From Paludibacteraceae bacterium (GTDB lineage Bacteria > Bacteroidota > Bacteroidia > Bacteroidales > Paludibacteraceae): 29,875 nt of DNA. The DNA lies in assembly GCA_018055865.1 (NCBI GenBank), contig JAGPGR010000001.1, positions 1 to 29,875 on the forward strand. Reading direction: 5' to 3'. Both the position numbers and the translations under genes were made by a program. Positions within the stretch are counted from its first letter, which is position 1. Each line of letters opens with the position of its first letter. Under the pieces are notes generated by a model. It saw only the letters and a list, made by a program, of their open reading frames with translations. It had not been told where the DNA came from and ran no database searches. Shown here piece after piece: positions 23,052 through 29,875 of the stretch.

Positions 23052-23059
23052 TATATTTG
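23052..23059 (+). promoter_or_regulatory. Probable -7 box for tamL
   Basis: TATATTTG followed by CAAAG matches the TAnnTTTG consensus and lies 33 bases before ATG 23093. No TTTG is present at the -33 distance. The box overlaps a TTG at 23057 that opens the longest reading frame, which is one reason to reject that start. Confidence 0.52.
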
Positions 23060-23092
23060 CAAAGATTTTACAAAATTCTGTTTTCTCCGGAT

Positions 23093-25357
23093 ATGAAAAA
23101 CCTGAGCTATTCATTTATATTACTTGTCGTATTATTTGCTTCAGCCTGTAATACAACCAAGTATGTTCCCGAAAATGAATATCTACTGAACAAAGTCAGC
23201 ATTGCGTCTGATAATAAATCAATTACAAAAGAAGAGACAAAGACCTACATCCGTCAGTTGCCCAATGCAGCAGTATTCGGTTTATTCAAATTGCAGTTGG
23301 GGCTTTATAATCTATCCGGATCGGATTCTACCAAATGGTGGAACCGCTTTTGGAAGCGGGTTGGTGATGAACCGGTAATTTATAACCCGCAACTGACGTC
23401 GGTCACAGAAAATCAAATCAGCCAACTTTTTCGCAATCGCGGATATATGAATGCTGAAGTTAATAGCGATATTTCTCATCCGAAAGAAAAAATAGCTGAA
23501 GTAACCTACAATATAAAATCGAACATTCCATACAGAATTCGGAGCTATTCTGTCAACATCAATTATCCGGAATTACTTCAAATAGCTTTGGACACTGCCC
23601 GTAGTCTGATAAAGCATGGGAATCTGTTTGACAGCGACGTGCTGGATGATGAACGCGACCGGATTACATCGCGATTTCGCAATCTGGGTTATTATAATTT
23701 TTCCAAAGATTATTTACAATATTTTGCTGACAGCACGCTGAATACTAATGAAGCCGATTTGGTACTCGAAGTGAGGAATGAGTCCGAACTTACTGATTCA
23801 ATTGATTTAGTAAAAGTTTTTCAGAAATACACTATTAGAAAAGTGCATTTTTACAGCGAAACTGAAAAAACGCTTGAAAATCTGAATTCAGAGATTTCGC
23901 TCGATTCCCTTGAAATAGAAAATTATAAGTTTACCTACGAGAATATACGCAATATTCGCCCTTCGGTATTGATTCAAAGCACTCATATAGTACCTGAAGA
24001 CTTCTACAGCGACAGAGCTGTTGAGCGTTCGTACAGTTCGCTGAATTCGCTGAGTGCTATCAAATACATGGACATTAGTTTCAGAGAATCGGGTACTGAT
24101 AAACTGGATGCCTTTATAATTCTCACGCCCAACAAGCTTCAATCCATTTCAGCTGACGTAGAAGGCACATATTCAGCAGGATACTGGGGATTGGGAGGTA
24201 ATATCAATTACGGACACCGAAACATTTTTAAAGGTTCGGAAACCCTTTCGCTCCGGGGAAGAGCTGCTTACGAATATCAAGGCAGAGATCAAAACGCCTA
24301 CGAGCTTGGAGGTGATGTTGGTTTGAAATTTCCTACTTTTCTACTTCCGTTCGCCACGCGGGATATGAAACGAAATATCCGGGCAACAACCGAAATAAAC
24401 GGTTCGTACAGCTACCGCAACAGACCGAAAGAATATACAGGCATTGTGACAGGAGTAGGTTTTAAATACAACTGGAGTGAGCGATTTGAAGTAAAACACA
24501 ATTTTGACGTTCTAAATGTCAGTTACGTTTACTATCCGTTCATTTCGCCGGAATATCGAGCATATTTGAGCACAAGCCCTTATTTCGTCTATAATTTTCA
24601 GAATCACCTTATCATGCGGACAGGTTACAGCGGTTCTTACAGTAATTTCAGGCCTTTGCAGCCGCTTCGGAATTACAGCACACTGAACTACGGAATAGAA
24701 ACCGCCGGTAACTTGCTTTACGGCATCAACAACCTTTTTAACTCAACGAAAGACGATGAAGGCACCTTCAAAATCTTCGGAATCAGATACGCTCAATATG
24801 TCAAAACTGATTTCAACTTGACACGCTATCAGATATTTGATAAAAATAATCGAATTGTTTATCACGCAGGAGTTGGCGTAGCGCTCCCATATGGGAATAA
24901 TAACCTTATTCCTTTCGAAAAAAGATACTTCTCGGGCGGTGCTAACAGCGTACGCGGCTGGACTGCATATCAGCTCGGACCTGGAACTTTCAGAAGCAAG
25001 GGTGGCTATATCGATTACAATACACAAATGGGCGACATAAGAATTGATCTGAACATGGAATATCGGACCAAACTGTTCTGGAAACTCGATGGTGCGCTTT
25101 TTCTGGATGCCGGCAATGTGTGGACTATCAGAGAATATGATTCTCAACCCGGCGGCGTATTTCGTTTCTCAGATTTCATCGGACAATTGGGCGTAGCTTA
25201 CGGGGGCGGAATCAGAGCCGATTTTTCGTTTTTTGTCTTACGGCTGGATTTAGGGTTGAAACTTCACAATCCTGCATTGAGCAGAACCGAAAGTTGGAGA
25301 ACAAAAATTACAAAAGATGATTACGCATTTAATCTGGCAATAGGATATCCGTTTTAG
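23093..25357 (+). CDS. tamL: TamL-type BamA/TamA-family outer-membrane lipoprotein
   Basis: A 754-residue Omp85-superfamily protein. It has a lipoprotein signal (LLVVLFASAC, Cys19), then a periplasmic part with POTRA-like repeats (about 25-335; for example ENQISQLFRNRGYMNAEVNSDI and DVLDDERDRITSRFRNLGYYNFSKDYL), and a 16-strand barrel domain (about 355-754). The barrel carries GGANSVRGWTAYQLGPG, the conserved RG(F/W/Y) of the L6 loop, and ends in a Phe (YAFNLAIGYPF), the usual barrel C-terminus. Lipidated TamA relatives are the Bacteroidota form called TamL, thought to work with a TamB protein in outer-membrane biogenesis. No tamB is present in this window. The start at 23093 gives a proper signal peptide. 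Confidence 0.92.
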   Translation: MKNLSYSFILLVVLFASACNTTKYVPENEYLLNKVSIASDNKSITKEETKTYIRQLPNAAVFGLFKLQLGLYNLSGSDSTKWWNRFWKRVGDEPVIYNPQLTSVTENQISQLFRNRGYMNAEVNSDISHPKEKIAEVTYNIKSNIPYRIRSYSVNINYPELLQIALDTARSLIKHGNLFDSDVLDDERDRITSRFRNLGYYNFSKDYLQYFADSTLNTNEADLVLEVRNESELTDSIDLVKVFQKYTIRKVHFYSETEKTLENLNSEISLDSLEIENYKFTYENIRNIRPSVLIQSTHIVPEDFYSDRAVERSYSSLNSLSAIKYMDISFRESGTDKLDAFIILTPNKLQSISADVEGTYSAGYWGLGGNINYGHRNIFKGSETLSLRGRAAYEYQGRDQNAYELGGDVGLKFPTFLLPFATRDMKRNIRATTEINGSYSYRNRPKEYTGIVTGVGFKYNWSERFEVKHNFDVLNVSYVYYPFISPEYRAYLSTSPYFVYNFQNHLIMRTGYSGSYSNFRPLQPLRNYSTLNYGIETAGNLLYGINNLFNSTKDDEGTFKIFGIRYAQYVKTDFNLTRYQIFDKNNRIVYHAGVGVALPYGNNNLIPFEKRYFSGGANSVRGWTAYQLGPGTFRSKGGYIDYNTQMGDIRIDLNMEYRTKLFWKLDGALFLDAGNVWTIREYDSQPGGVFRFSDFIGQLGVAYGGGIRADFSFFVLRLDLGLKLHNPALSRTESWRTKITKDDYAFNLAIGYPF

Positions 25358-25369
25358 AAGCCGTCTGAA

Positions 25370-25405
25370 CTTTGATTTATATCATCGGAATGTATAAATC
25401 CAAAG
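25370..25405 (+). terminator. Hairpin after tamL, possible terminator
   Basis: CTTTGATTTATA (25370-25381) and TATAAATCCAAAG (25393-25405) pair over 12 bases with one bulged C and an 11-base loop. It begins 13 bases after the tamL stop. No T-run follows, so it may be an RNA 3'-end stabiliser rather than a true terminator. Confidence 0.45.
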
Positions 25406-25549
25406 AATTCAAAAAGGTTATTCAAAAAATAAATTGTTGATTAAAAGAATAATATTAATTTTCAAAAACATATAAGTTGATATTTTCGTTTACAATATTT
25501 TTTAAAAAAAATCACAATCACTCTAAAATCATTGTTCAGACTGTGTAAT

Positions 25550-26002
25550 ATGAGAATAGTAATTCAAAGGGTTTCAAAAGCTTCTGTTTCAATTTCCGGA
25601 CGTATAATATCGGAAATAGAAACAGGCTTGTTGGTTTTTTTAGGCATTGAAAATGTCGATAATGATTCGGATATTGAATATTTAGCTCAAAAACTGGTAA
25701 ATTTGCGCATATTTAACGATGAAAACGGTGTGATGAACCTTTCGGTAATGGATGTGAATGGCGAAATTCTGGTAGTTAGTCAGTTCACTCTTCATGCACG
25801 TACCCGCAAAGGGAATCGGCCATCGTATATTGATGCAGCAAAACCGGATATTTCAATTCCCATATATGAAAAATTTTGCAAAGCATTGGAAGTATTACAA
25901 AAAAAACCGGTGAAAACGGGCGAATTTGGTGCCAATATGCAGGTAGCTCTGATAAACGACGGACCGGTAACAATTTGGATAGACAGTAAACAGTCGATTT
26001 GA
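25550..26002 (+). CDS. dtd: D-aminoacyl-tRNA deacylase
   Basis: A 150-residue dimeric enzyme that hydrolyses D-amino acids (and glycine) from mischarged tRNAs. MRIVIQRVSKASVSI is a standard start. The two active-site motifs are present: SQFTL at residues 77-81 with the key Thr80, and the Gly-cisPro motif GPVT at 138-141 that excludes L-amino acids. Length equals the usual 145-150. ATG 25550 is preferred; the in-frame TTG at 25532 adds six residues without family support. The upstream 144-base spacer after the tamL hairpin is AT-rich with no clear promoter. Confidence 0.96.
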   Translation: MRIVIQRVSKASVSISGRIISEIETGLLVFLGIENVDNDSDIEYLAQKLVNLRIFNDENGVMNLSVMDVNGEILVVSQFTLHARTRKGNRPSYIDAAKPDISIPIYEKFCKALEVLQKKPVKTGEFGANMQVALINDGPVTIWIDSKQSI

Positions 26003-26092
26003 TCTGTTCAGATTTTATCCCTTTGTTGAATAATCATTAAAATGAATGTATTAATCTGATTTGAAATCTATTTAAAAAATCCGTATTTAGAA

Positions 26093-26800
26093 ATGGAAAA
26101 TGACAATAAAAAATTGCCTGAAAATCAATTTTGGGGAATAAAACATTTGCCTAACTCTATCACTTGCCTGAATTTATTTTCAGGTTGTGCGGGTGTATGG
26201 CTTGCTTTCAACGGTAACTATGTGGGAGCAACCATTGCTATTTTGCTTTCTGCGTTGTTTGATTTTCTGGATGGATTTGTGGCCCGAATGGTCAACGCAT
26301 ATTCTGCAATCGGAAAAGAGCTGGATTCACTGGCAGATGTTGTGAGTTTTGGTTTGGTGCCCGGGGCTATGATATTCTCTATGCTTTCAGCCAATTATTT
26401 ACACCATTACACATTTTTAGCGTTTCTCATTCCGGTTTTTTCAGCCCTGAGGTTGGCAAAATTTAATATTGACGAACGTCAAAGCTCCTCCTTCATCGGA
26501 CTGCCCACTCCGGCAAATGCTATTTTTTGGGGTGGAATGGCCGTATCGTTTTCATCTTGGTTTGAAGCGCATCACATGGTATTAATTATCCTGACCTTGA
26601 TTTTTTCTTATTTGTTAGTTTCTGAAATCCCGATGTTTTCGCTTAAATTTAAGAACGTTTCATGGAAAAACAACAAACTTCAATTTATTTTTCTGGGCGT
26701 ATGTGTGTTGTTGATAATATTCTTACGCATGGATGCCATAGCACCAATTATTGTGTGGTATATTATACTATCTGTAGTGTCCAAAACATCTGATCTGTGA
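26093..26800 (+). CDS. pssA: CDP-diacylglycerol-serine O-phosphatidyltransferase
   Basis: A 235-residue integral membrane protein that makes phosphatidylserine, the precursor of phosphatidylethanolamine. The full CDP-alcohol phosphatidyltransferase signature D-x2-DG-x2-AR-x8-G-x3-D-x3-D is present: Asp57, Asp60, Gly61, Ala64, Arg65, Gly74, Asp78 and Asp82. Hydrophobic helices follow. The opening KHLPNSITCLNLFSGCAGVWLAF and the block GLPTPANAIFWGG are typical of Bacteroidetes and epsilonproteobacterial PssA. It is on the same strand as dtd with a 90-base spacer. No psd gene is seen in the window. Confidence 0.95.
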   Translation: MENDNKKLPENQFWGIKHLPNSITCLNLFSGCAGVWLAFNGNYVGATIAILLSALFDFLDGFVARMVNAYSAIGKELDSLADVVSFGLVPGAMIFSMLSANYLHHYTFLAFLIPVFSALRLAKFNIDERQSSSFIGLPTPANAIFWGGMAVSFSSWFEAHHMVLIILTLIFSYLLVSEIPMFSLKFKNVSWKNNKLQFIFLGVCVLLIIFLRMDAIAPIIVWYIILSVVSKTSDL

Positions 26801-26877
26801 ATTTATAAATTTTCTTCCAATTTAGAACACATGAGTAACGAAAATAAGCAACGTTATCAAACTGAACATCTCTGTTT

Positions 26878-27012
26878 AGTTTAGATGCAATATTTTCCGT
26901 GAGGTATCGGGTAAATTCAAAAAATGCTACTCAATTTCGCATCCGCGCTAATAAAGAATTGAAAGAGATTTCAGTAAAATTGGTAGAAGATTTGATAAAC
27001 ATAATTAATTAA
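26878..27012 (+). pseudogene. Decayed fragment resembling virulence protein RhuM
   Basis: Frame 26878-27012 reads SLDAIFSV, then YRVNSKNATQFRIRA, then NKELKE and ends at TAA. The conserved core of RhuM proteins, as I remember it, is NLD(A/V)IISVGYRVNSKRATQFRIWAT, so nearly every position of this stretch matches. A normal RhuM is over 200 residues; here only about 30 recognisable residues remain, with no usable start and a stop three codons upstream of the fragment in the same frame. A short ORF at 26831-26884 (MSNENKQRYQTEHLCLV) may be an earlier, frame-shifted piece but its match is too weak to claim. The last 19 residues do not resemble RhuM. Confidence 0.62.
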
Positions 27013-27019
27013 CATTAAT

Positions 27020-27042
27020 CTCCCCTTCAGGGGGGCTTGGAG
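27020..27042 (-). repeat. Degenerate GC-rich palindrome, copy D
   Basis: On the minus strand it reads AAGCCCCCCTGAAGGGGAGA, sharing the AAGCCYCCC core with copies A-C. The arms CCCC and GGGG enclose TTCA (about 27022-27025 with 27030-27033), a short stable hairpin. It lies 8 bases after the RhuM-like remnant and 6 bases before the ruvB start codon, so it could hinder or tune ruvB translation. Confidence 0.5.
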
Positions 27043-27047
27043 CATCT

Positions 27048-28070
27048 ATGCAAGAAGAACCATTCGACATACGAAACAATCAGAACGCAGAAAAAGAATT
27101 TGAAAATTCGCTGCGACCGCTCACTTTCACTGATTTCAGAGGTCAGGAAAAGATTGTTGAAAATTTGAAAATATTCGTTGCGGCTGCCCGAATGCGTTCC
27201 GAATCACTTGATCATGTGCTGCTACACGGACCTCCTGGATTGGGCAAAACGACACTTTCCAATATCATTGCCAACGAATTGAGCGTTGGTTTCAAAATCA
27301 CTTCAGGTCCCGTATTGGACAAACCGGGCGATTTGGCTGGTTTGCTTACAAGTCTGGAAACAAATGACGTCCTTTTCATCGATGAAATTCACCGCCTGAG
27401 CCCTATTGTGGAAGAATACCTCTATTCTGCCATGGAGGACTATCGGATTGATATTATGATAGATAAAGGTCCGAGTGCCCGTTCCATTCAGCTGGAGCTT
27501 AATCCTTTTACACTAATCGGAGCCACTACCCGGAGCGGCCTGCTTACATCTCCATTGCGGGCAAGATTTGGTATCAATTGCCATTTTGAATACTACGATG
27601 CTAAAATTCTGAAAGGAATTATCGAGCGTTCGGCCAGACTTCTGAATGTGCCGATAGAACATAAAGCCGCTGAAGAAATTGCAGGCAGAAGCAGGGGAAC
27701 ACCGCGTATTTCCAACGCGTTGCTTCGAAGGGTAAGAGATTTTGCACAAGTAAAAGGTAACGGCAAAATAGACCTTGAGATAGCCGAATATGCTCTCGAA
27801 GCACTTAATATTGACAAATATGGGCTGGATGAAGTTGATAATAAAATTCTGACTACAATAATAGATAAATTTCAGGGCGGTCCGGTGGGTTTGACTACAA
27901 TTGCTACTGCATTGAGCGAAGATCCCGGCACGCTTGAAGAAGTATACGAGCCATTTCTGATTAAAGAGGGTTTTCTGAAACGCACACCACGAGGACGTGA
28001 AGTGACAGAACTGGCTTACAGGCATTTGGGAAAAGTGAAATACAACGGTGAAATGGGGAGTTTATTCTGA
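27048..28070 (+). CDS. ruvB: Holliday junction branch migration ATPase RuvB
   Basis: A 340-residue AAA+ motor that, with RuvA, drives branch migration of Holliday junctions during recombination and repair. Walker [10 protein letters not shown] is at 61-69, Walker [10 protein letters not shown] at 109-117 with Asp112-Glu113, the sensor/arginine-finger block [18 protein letters not shown] at about 158-174, and the C-terminal winged helix ([26 protein letters not shown]) at about 305-330. Length is normal. It starts right after a palindrome copy and a decayed gene; the flippase gene follows after 2 bases, suggesting co-transcription. Confidence 0.97.
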   Translation: MQEEPFDIRNNQNAEKEFENSLRPLTFTDFRGQEKIVENLKIFVAAARMRSESLDHVLLHGPPGLGKTTLSNIIANELSVGFKITSGPVLDKPGDLAGLLTSLETNDVLFIDEIHRLSPIVEEYLYSAMEDYRIDIMIDKGPSARSIQLELNPFTLIGATTRSGLLTSPLRARFGINCHFEYYDAKILKGIIERSARLLNVPIEHKAAEEIAGRSRGTPRISNALLRRVRDFAQVKGNGKIDLEIAEYALEALNIDKYGLDEVDNKILTTIIDKFQGGPVGLTTIATALSEDPGTLEEVYEPFLIKEGFLKRTPRGREVTELAYRHLGKVKYNGEMGSLF

Positions 28071-28072
28071 TT

Positions 28073-29557
28073 ATGGCTAAAGAAATGAAATCGCTGGCGA
28101 AGGATACCGCCATTTACGGAGTGAGCAGCATTGTAGGGAAATTTCTCAACTGGCTGCTTGTGCCGCTCTACACATACAAACTCGCCAATCCGGCAGAATA
28201 CGGAATTGTAACCAATTTGTTTGCCTGGACAGCCCTTTTGCTGGTCATCCTCACTTACGGAATGGAGACCGGATTTTTCCGTTTTGCCAATAAAGATCCG
28301 GAAAATTCGCGAAAAATTTACGGAAATACGATGATTTCGGTAGGTTTTACCTCTTTGCTGTTTGTGCTGTTCATTGTGTTGTTTCACCAGCCCATTGCTG
28401 GTTTTTTGGGCTACACCCATCAGTCAGAATTTATTCTCATGTTGGGAATCATTGTGGCTATGGATGCCTTTGCGTCCATTCCTTTTGCTTTTCTGCGGTT
28501 TCAAAAACGTCCGATTGTCTTTGCCGGGCTAAAACTGCTCTACATCGGGCTGAACATTGTGCTCAATCTGTTTTTCCTGATTACATGCCCCTGGTTGATG
28601 AAAGTGGCTCCGGATCTTATATCGTGGTTTTATAATCCGGCTTACGGTGTAGGTTACATTTTTATTTCTAATCTTATTGCCACCGCCTTACAGACTTTGG
28701 TGCTTTCAAAGTATATTTTTCAGGGAAAATTTGAGCCGGATAAGAAGCTTTTGAAGCAAATTCTGAACTATTCTTACCCGCTGCTTTTTCTGGGTATTGC
28801 AGGCATTGCCAACCAAAATCTGGATAAAATTTTATTTCCGTTTTTAAGAGATGACGCGTTGAGTCAGTTGGGTATTTATGGCGCAGTAGGAAAAATGGCA
28901 ATGGTGATCATGATGTTTACGCAAGCATTCCGGTACGCTTATGAGCCTTATGTTTTTGCCAAAAATAAGGATTCGGACAGTAAAACTGCTTATTCAATGG
29001 CAATGAAATATTACGTCATTTTTGCTTTGCTTATTTTTCTGTCGGTAGTACTGTATCTTGACGTGATTAAGTATTTCATAGCTCCCAAATACTGGATTGG
29101 TCTTGGAATTTTACCCGTAATACTGTTTGCATACATTTTTCAGGGAATATTTTTCAACCTTTCAATCTGGTATAAATTGACCGATAAAAATCACTACGGA
29201 GCCTGGTTTTCGGCCATCGGCACGGCTGTGATTCTTCTTGGAAATATACTTTTTGTTCCGAAGTACAGCTATTGGGCATCAGTATGGTCGTCGTTTGCCG
29301 GTTTTTTTGTTATCATGGTTCTATCTTTCTTTTTCGGACAGAAATATATGCCGGTAAATTACAATCTGAAAAAACTAGGATTATATGCACTTTTGGCTGT
29401 AGGTCTTTTTGTAATTAGTTTATTTGTAAAAACATCCTGCGTGGTTCTAAATTTAGCGGTGAAAACGGCGTTTTTAGTGATTTTCGTGTTAGTAGTGATT
29501 AAATATGATTTGCCTTTGAAGGAAATACCTTATTTAAATCGTTTTGTAAGGAAGTAA
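28073..29557 (+). CDS. Oligosaccharide flippase (Wzx/MATE-type, MVF superfamily)
   Basis: A 494-residue multi-pass membrane protein with some 12-14 hydrophobic helices. It opens MKSLAKDTAIYGVSSIVGKFLNWLLVPLYTYKLANPAEYGIVTNLFAW, a typical polysaccharide-flippase N-terminus, and has the central QILNYSYPLLFLGIAGIANQNLDKILFPFL block seen in these proteins. Members move lipid-linked sugar units across the inner membrane. No glycosyltransferase or capsule genes lie beside it here, so its substrate is open. It starts 2 bases after ruvB and ends 2 bases before the convergent RNase H-like gene. Confidence 0.9.
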   Translation: MAKEMKSLAKDTAIYGVSSIVGKFLNWLLVPLYTYKLANPAEYGIVTNLFAWTALLLVILTYGMETGFFRFANKDPENSRKIYGNTMISVGFTSLLFVLFIVLFHQPIAGFLGYTHQSEFILMLGIIVAMDAFASIPFAFLRFQKRPIVFAGLKLLYIGLNIVLNLFFLITCPWLMKVAPDLISWFYNPAYGVGYIFISNLIATALQTLVLSKYIFQGKFEPDKKLLKQILNYSYPLLFLGIAGIANQNLDKILFPFLRDDALSQLGIYGAVGKMAMVIMMFTQAFRYAYEPYVFAKNKDSDSKTAYSMAMKYYVIFALLIFLSVVLYLDVIKYFIAPKYWIGLGILPVILFAYIFQGIFFNLSIWYKLTDKNHYGAWFSAIGTAVILLGNILFVPKYSYWASVWSSFAGFFVIMVLSFFFGQKYMPVNYNLKKLGLYALLAVGLFVISLFVKTSCVVLNLAVKTAFLVIFVLVVIKYDLPLKEIPYLNRFVRK

Positions 29558-29559
29558 AT

Positions 29560-29875
29560 CTATTTTCGGCCAAAATCTGCGGGAATTTCACCCCATTTAT
29601 CGGTGTCCCATTTTAGAACAGGATTGGAGAATGTGTTTTCCTGAAGCCACTTTTCGGCACGCTGAATAAGGTTGAAAATTGACCTGTTTTTTTCAGTTGG
29701 CTCCAATCGGGTACGTGTTTTTCGGTTTTTCACCCATTTAATAGCCGTCTGACTGTCGGAATAAATAGTCAATTTCGGATTATTTTTATAAAACAAAGCA
29801 ATGGCATGCACTATAGCCAGAAATTCACCCACATTGTTGGTGCCCTGCTCCAGTGGTCCGAGATGAAAAATCTGG
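29560..29875 (-). CDS. Ribonuclease H-like protein, C-terminal part (cut by window edge)
   Basis: The frame is open to the right edge; its upstream residues HLGPLEQGTNNVGEF and the following LAIVHAIALFYK continue the RNase HI fold. Conserved acidic residues visible are the Glu of NNVGEF and the first Asp of YSDSQTAIKWV, both active-site positions of RNase HI. The tail ending WGEIPADFGRK is typical of Bacteroidetes RNase H-like proteins, some of which have an N-terminal hybrid-binding (viroplasmin-like) domain outside this window. The GTG at 29832 is internal, not a start. RNase HI cleaves the RNA strand of RNA-DNA hybrids. Confidence 0.9.
   Translation of the reverse strand, partial: QIFHLGPLEQGTNNVGEFLAIVHAIALFYKNNPKLTIYSDSQTAIKWVKNRKTRTRLEPTEKNRSIFNLIQRAEKWLQENTFSNPVLKWDTDKWGEIPADFGRK

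Noticed and set aside
23057..23092. Upstream TTG start of tamL
   Set aside because: The TTG is part of the TATATTTG promoter box, and the downstream ATG gives a normal lipoprotein signal.
1..29875. CRISPR array, insertion sequence or prophage
   Set aside because: No regularly spaced repeats, transposase or phage proteins were found; the only accessory trace is the RhuM-like fragment.

Overview
The window looks like a chromosomal segment of a Bacteroidota (Bacteroidetes) bacterium, probably order Bacteroidales; a Paludibacter-like relative is a guess. The signs are lineage-typical proteins (a TamL-type lipoprotein, proteins resembling DUF4831, DUF5020 and DUF5056 families, a type II glutaminyl cyclase lipoprotein), repeated promoter boxes of the Bacteroidetes form TTTG-N19/20-TAnnTTTG, and AT-rich leaders with few Shine-Dalgarno sequences. 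Nearly everything is core genome; no phage, insertion sequence or CRISPR array is visible.

Layout. 1-1558: the 3' part of proC, then prfB with a programmed +1 frameshift. 1568-3564 (minus): a lipoprotein, a small membrane protein, an ECF sigma factor and another membrane protein; the last three overlap one another. 3565-4122: a gene-free stretch with a clear promoter followed by about 185 nt of potentially structured RNA ending in a terminator-like hairpin. 4123-6762: a copper-exporting P-type ATPase and a small metal chaperone. 6978-10422: topA and a secreted DUF4831-like protein. 10533-13688: a lipid kinase (minus), then RNase R. 13777-13957: a complete tRNA-Arg(ACG) unit with promoter and terminator. 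14142-18255: a small DUF2007-like protein, then an etfB-etfA-acyl-CoA dehydrogenase operon on the minus strand. 18256-18833: a gene-free stretch with a promoter-terminator pair that suggests a short minus-strand RNA. 18834-21745: a DUF5020-like outer-membrane protein, glutaminyl cyclase and proB. 21750-22969 (minus): a small membrane protein and a TrmH-family RNA methyltransferase. 23093-26800: tamL, dtd, pssA. 26878-27012: a decayed RhuM-like fragment. 27048-29875: ruvB, a Wzx/MATE-type flippase, and the C-terminal part of an RNase H-like protein on the minus strand.

How the genes fit together. Proline synthesis appears twice (proC at the left edge, proB at 20.7 kb), but proA is not in the window. 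The ATPase and the chaperone form a copper-efflux pair. EtfBA and the acyl-CoA dehydrogenase form an electron-transfer module. TamL and the DUF5020-like protein belong to the outer envelope, PssA makes phospholipid and the flippase moves lipid-linked glycans. TopA, RNase R, RuvB, Dtd, RF2 and the methyltransferase are information-processing genes.

The least explained parts are non-coding: the candidate leader or sRNA before the copper ATPase, the candidate short RNA upstream of etfB, a family of four degenerate GC-rich palindromes at gene ends, and the RhuM-like remnant. I saw no clearly new protein system. All family names come from recognising sequence features by eye; no search was run.
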